NCBI GenBank assembly: GCA_002774185.1
Contig: PEZG01000020.1
Location: 1 to 19,206, forward strand
DNA length: 19,206 nt
Source: Candidatus Roizmanbacteria bacterium CG09_land_8_20_14_0_10_41_9
GTDB taxonomy: Bacteria > Patescibacteriota > Microgenomatia > UBA1406 > GWC2-37-13
Direction: 5' to 3'
Shown: piece by piece, positions 7,233-12,863 of the stretch
How positions within the stretch are numbered: position 1 is the first letter of the stretch
Layout of the letters: the number at the start of each line of letters is the position of its first letter
Program-made: the position numbers and the translations under genes
Notes under the pieces: generated by a model
The model's database searches: none
Seen by the model: the letters and a program-made list of their open reading frames with translations, nothing else
Told to the model about the DNA's origin: nothing

Positions 7233-7466
7233 ATGGTGGCAAGTCGGGAAACACTGCTAAGCTTAACGGATAAGAAAGTGTGGAAAAAAAGGCCTCGCAG
7301 ATTAGCTAAAATATTTGATTATAAATATAACAGAAGATTCAGGAGAGCATTAGGTCGATATTATGAAGAAGTAGTAAAACCCGCCTCGTGCACCACTTAT
7401 CTTGGAGTCTTTGCAGTTGGATTTCTTGAAGCCTATAGACCACGATTAAACCATAAAAACCACTAA
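7233..7466 (+). CDS. Small basic hypothetical protein
   Basis: 77 aa, unrecognised. It is rich in Arg/Lys in the first half (KKRPRR, YKYNRRFRR), with a hydrophobic stretch TYLGVFAVGFLEAY near 54-67 that is too short for a confident membrane segment. Support for a real gene: an extended -10 (TG at 7214-7215, TAAAAT at 7217-7222) ends 10 nt before the ATG, the same leaderless layout as its neighbours, and it ends 2 bp short of the convergent gene. No competing frame covers the space. It could be a nucleic-acid-binding protein from its charge, but that is speculation. Confidence 0.55.
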   Translation: MVASRETLLSLTDKKVWKKRPRRLAKIFDYKYNRRFRRALGRYYEEVVKPASCTTYLGVFAVGFLEAYRPRLNHKNH

Positions 7467-7468
7467 AT

Positions 7469-7873
7469 CTACTCGCATATCTCCTTTTTTATCTCCTCCT
7501 GCTGTTTTTCCGGAAGTTTTTCTATCTGCTCTACGAGGTTGCCAATCGTATTGTCGAAAACGAAGTCTGTTATCGTCTCTGCTGATTGGGTTGCTGCATC
7601 GATCACCGTTTGAGTAACTTCACCCAATACCGACCCTGCCGTATCTCCGGTTCTCGCCGCTACTTCATCCATTGTTTCTTTCATTTTCTCTTCTATCGGA
7701 GTCACGGTTGGTTTTTTTGTTTCGATTTCGTTCCCGAGAACATTTTCTTCCCTTGCGTCTTTCCGAGACATCCAGATAAAATTGAAGACGATTGCGCCGA
7801 CGATAAGGAACGTTATCACGGCCAACCGGATTTTTATCGCATTATTGGATTTTTCTATTGGTTTTAGCCTCAT
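7469..7873 (-). CDS. Single-pass membrane protein of unknown function
   Basis: 134 aa. A short basic N-terminus is followed by one hydrophobic segment (about 16-35) and an acidic, polar region that would lie outside the membrane (N-in). The outer part is Thr/Glu/Gln-rich, predicted helical, with alternating hydrophobic positions that could form amphipathic or coiled structure. There are no cysteines in the outer part except near the very C-terminus, and no enzyme motif. A minus-strand TATAAG (7883-7888) 9 nt before the ATG could be its -10. It ends 2 bp from the convergent small basic protein. I do not recognise a family. Confidence 0.6.
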   Translation of the reverse strand: MRLKPIEKSNNAIKIRLAVITFLIVGAIVFNFIWMSRKDAREENVLGNEIETKKPTVTPIEEKMKETMDEVAARTGDTAGSVLGEVTQTVIDAATQSAETITDFVFDNTIGNLVEQIEKLPEKQQEEIKKEICE

Positions 7874-7910
7874 AGGGTTACCCTTATATGATACAATATA
7901 TTACGATACT

Positions 7911-7985
7911 GGTGACTGTAGCTCAATTGGTTAGAGCGTCAGCCTGTGGAGCTGAATGTTGCGGGTTCGATTCCCGTCAGTCACC
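7911..7985 (+). tRNA. tRNA-His (GTG)
   Basis: Acceptor GTGACTG (7912-7918) pairs with CAGTCAC (7978-7984). The extra G at 7911 (G-1) faces C at 7985 (C73), the histidine identity pair, so G-1 is genome-encoded. Anticodon stem TCAGC/GCTGA holds loop CTGTGGA, anticodon GTG. T-arm is GCGGG-TTCGATT-CCCGT. CCA is not fully encoded. It marks the left end of the accessory island. Confidence 0.95.
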
Positions 7986-7989
7986 CACT

Positions 7990-8068
7990 AGAGTCTCTTG
8001 ACGAGCAATAGCGAGTCTTAGAGACTCTTATGTCCTGAGCGAAAAACGCAGTGACGAGTCGAAGGACA
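7990..8068. repeat. Two palindromic elements downstream of tRNA-His
   Basis: First: perfect 9-bp arms AGAGTCTCT (7990-7998) and AGAGACTCT (8020-8028) with a 21-nt loop. Second: TGTCCT (8031-8036) and AGGACA (8063-8068) enclosing a GAGCGA...GAGTCGA core, a type of dispersed palindromic repeat. Neither has a T-run, so they are not classical terminators. Confidence 0.55.
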
Positions 8069-8091
8069 AATATGTTGGGGCCACAATCCCG

Positions 8092-8856
8092 CTAAAGAAG
8101 GGTTTCCCTACTACTAGAAATTTCTTTAAATTCTTTCAGACAGACTTTCTTTGCCATTAAACATAATATGTCCTTGTAATTTTTTTCCCTTGGTAATATC
8201 GGATAAAAATTAAATTTAGCTGTATGCAGTTCATTATTATTTCGGCTGACAATTTCTCCTTTCTTTACTAATTTGAACGGTTGAATTTTTTTAACCAATC
8301 TCTCTTTTTCTGTTTTTTTAGTTAAGAACTCAAAAACGGTATAATATTCAATTCTTTTCAATGAAATGCTTTTATTGTTCAAATAATCATCAATCATCTT
8401 CTTTATATTGCTAGGAGTTGCAGGGGATCTCTCGTTTCCGCACTCAACTGATATCGCTATAGGAATATGGTCGATAAGCGCCTTTCCTGAAGCAATGTTT
8501 TTTTCCATGCAGACTACCCTTCTCAGACCCAATAAGCTAACCAACTTTAAATGATCCTTTGTGACTTTCGTTAAGATCGCGAATGGCAGGGTATCACAAG
8601 TTGCCGTGTGCAAATCTATCACTCGCTCATAATTATTAAGTTTTTTCATTAACTTAACAACAATCCTTTCTTCTTTGGATCCATCAACTCTTCCAGGAAA
8701 AGATCGATTTAAATCTGTCGTTAAATAACGTACGTTCTTTTTAAAAGCCTCGGGATGTGCTACTAAGTACTTCAATCTATCTTTGAAATGTTCCTTAATT
8801 ACTTTCAAAGGCGCTTGTTCATCTCCGTGTACCGATACAATAAATATTGTTTTCAT
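8092..8856 (-). CDS. Succinylglutamate desuccinylase/aspartoacylase-family deacylase
   Basis: 254 aa zinc hydrolase of the M14-like AstE/AspA family, which cleaves N-acyl groups from amino acids. Zinc ligands are visible: H10 and E13 in VHGDE, and H83 in DLHT. DLNRSFPG at 48-55 is the conserved substrate-carboxylate motif, and VECG near 137-140 carries the catalytic Glu. The C-terminal part forms a beta-rich domain typical of the family. It follows the GNAT-like gene by 2 nt and has a clear AGGAG Shine-Dalgarno sequence about 5 nt before the ATG, embedded in the end of that gene, so it is an operon-internal gene. Pairing with a possible acetyltransferase suggests opposed acyl transfer and removal on one substrate; this is inference. 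Confidence 0.85.
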   Translation of the reverse strand: MKTIFIVSVHGDEQAPLKVIKEHFKDRLKYLVAHPEAFKKNVRYLTTDLNRSFPGRVDGSKEERIVVKLMKKLNNYERVIDLHTATCDTLPFAILTKVTKDHLKLVSLLGLRRVVCMEKNIASGKALIDHIPIAISVECGNERSPATPSNIKKMIDDYLNNKSISLKRIEYYTVFEFLTKKTEKERLVKKIQPFKLVKKGEIVSRNNNELHTAKFNFYPILPREKNYKDILCLMAKKVCLKEFKEISSSRETLL

Positions 8857-8858
8857 TT

Positions 8859-9512
8859 TTATCTCCTATAACCAACTAATAATAAAGCGTCGCCTGCTCT
8901 ATAATCCAGTTGATCGGTGACAGCAATCACCCTTGAATTTACGCTTCTTTTTCTTTCTGTAGACCCAATCATTGGTCTGCCGTAATAATTTTTAACGATC
9001 AAGGTTGAAGGATCGGTGATTGGAGTAAAAAGCCCTATATTTTGCAGTAATTCTATGTCTTTCTCTTCCGCCATTCGATCAAGTGGAACAACCTCTTCAC
9101 AAACTTTGACCATAATCTCTGCTACTCTGTCATTTTGTGTTCTTGTGATTACATTAGTTGGATTGTTTTTATCTAGAAATTCTTGGACTATTCTTTCTAT
9201 TATTCCGCTGGGAGCCCTCGTAGTTTTCACTAAACCCGCCAAATAAACACTATCATAATCGGGAAATCTTTGTATCATTGCAAATCCCTCAATGCAGTTG
9301 TTCGTAGTCACTACATACAGATGACCGCCTCTAATATGACGTGCTACATCTATCTGGAATCCCTCGGTAGGCTCCATGCAAAATCCCTCACAAGCAGTTC
9401 GGAATAATTCTGGTTCTAATGACTCTTTTATTCTTGTAGATAAGGCATCAAAGTTATCTGTTTCAAAAACTTGAGTTCCGAAAAGATTTACTTTACCAAA
9501 CCAACCCCTCAA
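8859..9512 (-). CDS. GNAT-like hypothetical protein
   Basis: 217 aa, weakly like a GNAT N-acetyltransferase. A strand-turn-strand pattern (GGHLYVVTTNN, then GFAMIQRF) is followed by VYLAGLVKTTRAPSGIIERIV (split here as VYLAGLV at 89-95 and RAPSGII at 99-105), which sits where beta-4, the pyrophosphate loop and helix alpha-3 would be. The loop lacks the canonical Q/RxxGxG/A. No second domain is recognisable. The only usable start is a TTG (9510-9512) directly after an in-frame stop, so the true N-terminus is uncertain. A minus-strand -10 candidate (TATGAT, 9556-9561) lies about 43 nt upstream. It is in an operon with the deacylase downstream. Confidence 0.5.
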   Translation of the reverse strand: MRGWFGKVNLFGTQVFETDNFDALSTRIKESLEPELFRTACEGFCMEPTEGFQIDVARHIRGGHLYVVTTNNCIEGFAMIQRFPDYDSVYLAGLVKTTRAPSGIIERIVQEFLDKNNPTNVITRTQNDRVAEIMVKVCEEVVPLDRMAEEKDIELLQNIGLFTPITDPSTLIVKNYYGRPMIGSTERKRSVNSRVIAVTDQLDYRAGDALLLVGYRR

Positions 9513-9591
9513 TCAAAGGTCGAACTTCTAATTCCCGGCCTGATGAGGGAGTTTTTGATTCTATCATAAAAAATAATAAAAAAATTATAAA

Positions 9592-9846
9592 TTAAATATT
9601 TATAAACTTTCCTTTTTTAATTTCATTTGAGCCTCTGGTCACAGTGGCAATTCCAATACCGAGCTTCTCCGCGATCCTCACTTGAGACATACCCTTTTTT
9701 TTTAACATTTTTACTATTTGAACCCTGGTGGGAATTTCATTAAGTTCTTGAGGGGTAAAAAGACCGTATAAAAAATTCTCCATCAGTTTTTTATCCTTGA
9801 TTTTCATTAGTTCACAAATAAGTTCGTTAAAATATTTCCTATTCAT
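9592..9846 (-). CDS. TrpR/YerC-family transcriptional repressor
   Basis: 84 aa, all-helical. It resembles the TrpR-related YerC/YecD family: an N-terminal helical dimerisation part (1-45) with TPQELNEIPTRVQIVKML, then a helix-turn-helix at about 53-75 (MSQVRIAEKLGIGIATVTR). The HTH reads as a turn at GIG followed by a recognition helix beginning ATVTR. Promoter TTGACA-17-TTTAAT lies directly upstream, and an inverted repeat with TACTA/TAGTA half-sites covers its -10 and spacer, so autorepression is likely. The start codon is 10 nt after the -10 with no Shine-Dalgarno sequence. The ligand, if any, is unknown; YerC-type proteins are not shown to bind tryptophan. Confidence 0.85.
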   Translation of the reverse strand: MNRKYFNELICELMKIKDKKLMENFLYGLFTPQELNEIPTRVQIVKMLKKKGMSQVRIAEKLGIGIATVTRGSNEIKKGKFINI

Positions 9847-9850
9847 AATT

Positions 9851-9885
9851 AATACTATTAAAATAGTAGACTAGTATTTTGTCAA
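9851..9885 (-). promoter_or_regulatory. Promoter with overlapping operator-like inverted repeat of the YerC-like gene
   Basis: Minus strand: -35 TTGACA (9880-9885), 17-bp spacer, -10 TTTAAT (9857-9862). Inverted repeat AATACTA (9851-9857) / TAGTATT (9872-9878) brackets the -10, and a nested ACTATT-AA-AATAGT (9854-9867) shares its left arm. TAGTA-type half-sites occur at 9853-9857, 9864-9868 and 9872-9876. ACTAGT at 9870-9875 recalls the core of the E. coli trp operator. Confidence 0.65.
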
Positions 9886-9899
9886 GGGCAATTACCATC

Positions 9900-9954
9900 T
9901 GGATTTGAAGTTCCCTCACCCAGTCTCCCATCAAAATTTGGAGCCTTGTAACAG
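9900..9954 (+). repeat. tRNA-3'-end-like repeat, copy A
   Basis: Begins GGATTTGAAGTTCCCTCACC and continues CAGTCTCCCAT then AAAATTTGGAGCCTT. It aligns over about 55 nt with copy B and over the first 30 nt with copies C and D. The GGxTTYGA and AGTCxCCCA parts resemble the T-loop and acceptor 3' end of the tRNA-His at 7911-7985. Confidence 0.6.
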
Positions 9955-10015
9955 TCTTCTTTTATATCATCCGCGCAACGATTGAATTCGCACTGGTTGA
10001 CTATGTGGGAACTTT

Positions 10016-10441
10016 TTATTCCAACAACTTATTCATCTCAATGAAATCTACATGAAAAAAATGATCTCTGAGCAATCCGACTTCTTGAAATCCTAACTCT
10101 TTATAAAATTTAACAGCCTCCCAACCTTTCCCAGTTGTTAAGATAAGTTTGTGGCCATTATGTTTTTTGGTTAATTCTTCAGCTTTTCTCATAAGTGCTT
10201 TCCCTATCCCCTTACGTAGACTCTCACTATGCACAATAAGAGTATTTACTTTGCCAACTCCTGCCTCTATTTTCACCTCCATTGTTCCGACTATGGCACT
10301 TCCTTCTTTTGCAGAAAGATAGTAAAAGACTGTTTTCCATTCTATTTCTTTTCCAAAATGTACCTTATCCCATTTTTTCCATTGGGTTTTATCGAAATCT
10401 TTCACTGATTTTGATTTTTTTGTAAGAACAGATATTTTCAT
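10016..10441 (-). CDS. GNAT-family N-acetyltransferase
   Basis: 141 aa single-domain GNAT. The acetyl-CoA pyrophosphate loop is visible as RKGIGK at 76-81, preceded by the beta-4 strand VNTLIVHSES and followed by helix KALMRKAEEL. The beta-5/alpha-4 region GWEAVKFYKELGF (106-118) matches the typical end of GNAT domains. Substrate cannot be predicted. A minus-strand TATACT (10449-10454) lies 7 nt before the ATG and there is no Shine-Dalgarno sequence, so the transcript looks leaderless. It lies between repeat copies A and B, as the single gene of that interval. Confidence 0.88.
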   Translation of the reverse strand: MKISVLTKKSKSVKDFDKTQWKKWDKVHFGKEIEWKTVFYYLSAKEGSAIVGTMEVKIEAGVGKVNTLIVHSESLRKGIGKALMRKAEELTKKHNGHKLILTTGKGWEAVKFYKELGFQEVGLLRDHFFHVDFIEMNKLLE

Positions 10442-10546
10442 ACAATGGAGTATATCATAAGTTCTAACCGTCCTAACGAGTTTAATATGTTTGGAGCCTT
10501 ACAGCAATTTGATGGCCTAAATGGATTTGAACTAAAGATGGATTAT

Positions 10547-10602
10547 TTGGGTTCGAAGTTTGTTCACTCAGCCACCCATAAAGATTTTAGAGCTTCACAA
10601 CA
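10547..10602 (+). repeat. tRNA-3'-end-like repeat, copy B
   Basis: Begins TTGGGTTCGAAGTTTGTTCA, continues CTCAGCCACCCATAA and GATTTTAGAGCTTCACAACA. It lies upstream of both the GNAT gene (minus) and the HicBA pair (plus). A TTTGGAGCCTTACAG string 5' of it (10490-10505) also occurs in copy A (9937-9946 region), so the neighbouring sequence is related too. Confidence 0.6.
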
Positions 10603-10621
10603 ATCCATATATTTATTAAGG

Positions 10622-10650
10622 TTGTTTTAAACCATTGACAGTGTTATAAT
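10622..10650 (+). promoter_or_regulatory. Promoter of hicBA
   Basis: -35 TTGTTT (10622-10627), 17-bp spacer, extended -10 TGTTATAAT (TATAAT at 10645-10650). The ATG at 10660 is 9 nt downstream. A TTGACA at 10635-10640 is only 4 bp from the -10 and cannot be its partner. Confidence 0.65.
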
Positions 10651-10659
10651 TTATTTATT

Positions 10660-10950
10660 ATGAAAAAAGCCCAAATACAATTCGCCTTACCAGTTTCTAT
10701 TCTACGTGAAAACGATAGCTTTATTGCTTATACTCCTGCATTGGATTTATCTACTGTCGGGGATACTTTTGAAGAGGCTAAAAAAAGATTTGAAGAAGCA
10801 GTACAAATTTTCTTTGAAGAGATTATGGAAAAAGGCACTCTAGAAAAAGTTCTTACTGAATTGGGTTGGCATAAACAAGAAAATACATTCGCCCCGCCTG
10901 TGCTTATTTCTTATATGACTGAGAACTTCTCTATACCAATTTCTTCATAA
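10660..10950 (+). CDS. hicB: HicB-family antitoxin
   Basis: 96 aa. Partial RNase-H-like HicB fold: strand LPVSILRENDSFIAY, then TPALDLSTVGDTFEEAKK (about 25-42), the typical signature of a Y-P-DL.GC-like turn followed by a G-D-T/S-x-x-E-A helix, then helix FEEAVQIFFEEIMEKG. No C-terminal HTH or ribbon-helix-helix is evident, so DNA binding for autoregulation is not shown by the sequence; the last 25 residues might neutralise the toxin. The antitoxin gene comes first, with hicA 2 nt downstream. HicB neutralises the HicA mRNA interferase. It has its own extended -10 promoter and no leader. Confidence 0.82.
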   Translation: MKKAQIQFALPVSILRENDSFIAYTPALDLSTVGDTFEEAKKRFEEAVQIFFEEIMEKGTLEKVLTELGWHKQENTFAPPVLISYMTENFSIPISS

Positions 10951-10952
10951 AT

Positions 10953-11186
10953 ATGCCACAGTTAACTCCAGTTACTTGGAAAAAATTCGAAAAATTCCTA
11001 TTATATGTAGGTTGTAAGTTTGAACGTCAAAGAGGAGATCATAGAATTTATTGGAGAGTAGGATTGAATAGACCAGTGATACTACCTATGTATGATAGTC
11101 TGCCATTATTTATCATTCGTAATAATCTAAGAACATTAAATATATCGGCCGACCAATATCTTGAGATTCTCAAAAAAATTAAGTAA
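10953..11186 (+). CDS. hicA: HicA-family mRNA interferase toxin
   Basis: 77 aa, normal for HicA, which adopts a double-stranded-RNA-binding-like fold and cuts mRNA when freed from HicB. N-terminal LTPVTWKKFEKFLLYVGCKFER matches the conserved start in sense (shown here as the segment 4-25). The catalytic histidine is H30 in RGDHRIY, the position of the family's GSHH. PVILPMYDSLP and the helix IIRNNLRTLNIS are the usual later elements. Located 2 nt after hicB, with no Shine-Dalgarno sequence visible, so coupled. The stop TAA is followed after one base by repeat copy C. Confidence 0.85.
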   Translation: MPQLTPVTWKKFEKFLLYVGCKFERQRGDHRIYWRVGLNRPVILPMYDSLPLFIIRNNLRTLNISADQYLEILKKIK

Positions 11187-11187
11187 A

Positions 11188-11238
11188 TTGGGTTCGAAGT
11201 TCATTCGCCCAGTCACCCATAAGAGCTTCATAGCAAGC
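11188..11238 (+). repeat. tRNA-3'-end-like repeat, copy C
   Basis: Begins TTGGGTTCGAAGTTCATTCG, continues CCCAGTCACCCATAAGAGCT, one base after the hicA stop. This is the copy closest to the tRNA-His 3' end: GGGTTCGA, a 6-nt insertion, then CCAGTCACCCA. Confidence 0.65.
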
Positions 11239-11248
11239 TGAGATGAAG

Positions 11249-11277
11249 TTGACAACAGCTGATGTTTAGTATAGTAT
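11249..11277 (+). promoter_or_regulatory. Strong promoter directly upstream of a terminator
   Basis: -35 TTGACA (11249-11254), 17-bp spacer, -10 TAGTAT (11272-11277). Transcription from about 11284 would meet the terminator at 11294-11329, so only a short RNA of about 45 nt would form unless there is read-through into the NYN gene. Confidence 0.5.
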
Positions 11278-11293
11278 ATAAATACTAAAATCT

Positions 11294-11329
11294 CCTGCAA
11301 GAGCGCAAGCTGTTTGCAGGATTTTTTTT
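11294..11329 (+). terminator. Rho-independent terminator after hicBA
   Basis: Stem CCTGCAA (11294-11300) / TTGCAGG (11314-11320). An inner AGC-GCAA-GCT hairpin has a GNRA-type tetraloop, and eight T follow (11322-11329). It is placed to end the hicBA transcript or to attenuate the promoter at 11249-11277. Confidence 0.85.
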
Positions 11330-11349
11330 ACTTCTGATATACTCAGAAT

Positions 11350-11886
11350 ATGAAACAGAAACGCTGTTTTGTTATTATTGATGGAAGCAATTTTTATTTT
11401 AAATTAAAAGACTTAGAGCTCCATCATCTTATTAACTTTAACTTCTCAGAATTCGTACAATTGCTTGTTGGAAAAAATAGATTTGTAGATGCTACATATT
11501 ATATCGGTAAAGTGAAAACTGACCATTCCGATAAAACAAAAATCATGCATGCAAACCAACAAAGATTATTTGCCCATTTAAGTAAACATCATATTAAATA
11601 TTCCCTTGGTTATCTTTTAAAATCAGATGGAAAATTTCATGAGAAAGGTGTTGACGTCAATATGGCTGTAGATATCCTCGTTGCTACTTACGAAAACCTT
11701 TGTGATCATATCATTCTTGTATCCTCTGATACAGATCTACTTCCTGCCATTAAGAAATCAAAAGAAAAAGGCAAAACCATAGAATATATAGGTTTTTCCC
11801 ATTCGCCGAGTTTAGCGATGATCGCTAACTGCTCAGAATCAAGATTGCTTAAAAAGGAAGATTTGTTACCTTTTATTAATAAATAA
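11350..11886 (+). CDS. NYN-domain (PIN-like) nuclease, LabA/DUF88 family
   Basis: 178 aa, a single NYN domain of the PIN-like RNase superfamily. Acidic metal-binding residues are in place: D11 in IIDGSNF, D102 and D108 in KGVDVNMAVDILVAT (split across 99-113), and D127/D129 in LVSSDTDLLP. KGKTIEYIGFS near 140-150 is the usual following strand. The family includes RNases acting in RNA turnover, defence or toxin-like roles; the target here is unknown. An extended -10 TGATATACT (TATACT at 11338-11343) lies 6 nt before the ATG and just after the terminator, so it has its own leaderless transcript. Repeat copy D follows the stop codon immediately, and copy C lies before the gene. Confidence 0.88.
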   Translation: MKQKRCFVIIDGSNFYFKLKDLELHHLINFNFSEFVQLLVGKNRFVDATYYIGKVKTDHSDKTKIMHANQQRLFAHLSKHHIKYSLGYLLKSDGKFHEKGVDVNMAVDILVATYENLCDHIILVSSDTDLLPAIKKSKEKGKTIEYIGFSHSPSLAMIANCSESRLLKKEDLLPFINK

Positions 11887-11963
11887 TTGGGTTTGAAGTT
11901 CCCTCACCCGCTTAGAAAGCTCTAAACCTGTCCGCTCAGCCATCCACTTAAGCTAGGTCTTCG
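11887..11963 (+). repeat. tRNA-3'-end-like repeat, copy D (with insertion)
   Basis: Begins TTGGGTTTGAAGTTCCCTCA directly after the stop codon of the NYN gene. A 20-25 nt stretch (11910-11932) interrupts it before CTCAGCCATCCACTTAAGCT resumes the consensus seen in B and C. Confidence 0.55.
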
Positions 11964-11968
11964 CAGGG

Positions 11969-12571
11969 TTAATTTCTCTGAAGCAACGTCATATAGGCTG
12001 GTATAGGATAATTTAGATGGGCCGGCAAACTAGCTAACCCTTGGGGCGATTCTTGGAGAATACTCTGTTGTATTGGATTCCAATTCAAACGTACCCCCTC
12101 TTGCGAAGCCATGCGCTGTAACGTTAACAGTGTTTCTGCCTCGAAAGCCCTTGCTCTCAAATTTACCTCCCCGCTGTTACCACCTGTAATGTTCCCAGCA
12201 TAATAATCCCTACATTGGCTTGCCATATAAGCGGTTACACCAAGCTGCATTACAACATCTTCTCTTACCTGACTAAGAAAATTTCGGGGTAAGATGAGTA
12301 AAGGGTTAACACTATTCGCATCGGCAACGGCGGTAAAAAGTAGCGATGGGATACCCCATTGATCAAAAGCGATCGGAACTTCCATACTGCGCATTAGCTC
12401 CCACATCAGTGTAGCTATTAAATTTATATCATTGTTGTGAAATCTTTGCGGAATCCTTAGGAAGTCAACTAGAGTAAAAAAGGTTCGTATGCTTCTTTGT
12501 GCATACTCTTGAGCAGAGAATCTTTTAGATTCAGGAATCAATCTTGAATCTTCGATAAATTCTCTTAACAT
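11969..12571 (-). CDS. Hypothetical protein, unrecognised
   Basis: 200 aa, mostly predicted helical, soluble, no signal peptide or membrane segment. Recognisable only as a compact protein with alternating hydrophobic helices (INLIATLMWELMRSMEV near 49-65; VVMQLGVTAYMA near 106-117) and one GNITGGNSGE glycine/asparagine-rich loop near 126-135. The C-terminus is Pro/Leu-rich (SPQGLASLPAHLNYPIPAY region). No catalytic motif stands out. Minus-strand -10 candidates are TATAAT at 12616-12621 and a weaker TATAAC at 12587-12592, the latter nearer the ATG. It is the last gene of the accessory island before the tRNA-Thr locus. Function unknown; it could be a structural or immunity-type protein, without evidence. 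Confidence 0.65.
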   Translation of the reverse strand: MLREFIEDSRLIPESKRFSAQEYAQRSIRTFFTLVDFLRIPQRFHNNDINLIATLMWELMRSMEVPIAFDQWGIPSLLFTAVADANSVNPLLILPRNFLSQVREDVVMQLGVTAYMASQCRDYYAGNITGGNSGEVNLRARAFEAETLLTLQRMASQEGVRLNWNPIQQSILQESPQGLASLPAHLNYPIPAYMTLLQRN

Positions 12572-12695
12572 AGAATTTGTGGGTGGGTTATAAAAAATGT
12601 CTCCATGAGGCTCTCATTATACTATACTGCGTAGTAAAAGTATTTAGTGTGGGCTAGGAGCCTGAAGTGGGAATCGAACCCACACTCTAACCCTT

Positions 12696-12863
12696 ATCCC
12701 AGTAGTATCTTGCCGACATGCTTATTTGAGCCGACAGTGGGAATCGAACCCACACTCTAACCCTTACCAAGGGTTTGTTTTACCACTAAACTATGTCGGC
12801 TTAGAACTACGGGATCCCGAAGTGGTAAGCTAAATCTTTCAGATTTAGCAACCTACTTCTGGG
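12696..12863 (-). other. Intervening sequence inside the interrupted tRNA, with complementary ends
   Basis: The ends, CCCAGAAGTA (12854-12863) and TACTACTGGG (12698-12707) read on the minus strand, pair with one A-A mismatch, which would bring the two tRNA halves together. Next to the first end is an 8-bp hairpin GCTAAATC-TGAAA-GATTTAGC (12829-12849) and a second hairpin around CGGGATCCCG (12806-12823). The rest is the complete tRNA-Thr and a 33-nt tail holding a second ATGTCGGC (12712-12719). I see no clear group I or group II intron core. Confidence 0.6.
12729..12800 (-). tRNA. tRNA-Thr (GGT), complete, nested in the interrupted tRNA
   Basis: Acceptor GCCGACA (12794-12800) pairs with TGTCGGC (12730-12736); discriminator T at 12729. 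D-arm GTTT-AGTGGTA-AAAC, anticodon arm AACCC-TTGGTAA-GGGTT giving anticodon GGT, T-arm GTGGG-TTCGATT-CCCAC. G1-C72 and C2-G71 agree with threonine identity. CCA is not encoded. Confidence 0.93.

Noticed and set aside
9900..9954. Repeat copies as true tRNA genes
   Set aside because: Only a T-loop-like and acceptor-end-like stretch is present. The T-stem does not pair and no D-arm or anticodon arm precedes it.
10445..10630. 61-aa plus-strand frame across repeat copy B
   Set aside because: It covers the GNAT promoter and the repeat, has no promoter or Shine-Dalgarno sequence of its own, and its amino acid pattern is that of noncoding repeat sequence.
10635..10650. TTGACA and TATAAT upstream of hicB as one promoter
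   Set aside because: They are only 4 bp apart. TTGTTT at 10622-10627 has the right 17-bp spacing.
9900..11963. Repeats A-D as CRISPR or as integron attC sites
   Set aside because: Spacing of 640-700 bp with genes between excludes CRISPR. Canonical GTTRRRY and RYYYAAC boxes are not found at the repeat ends, so attC is not supported.
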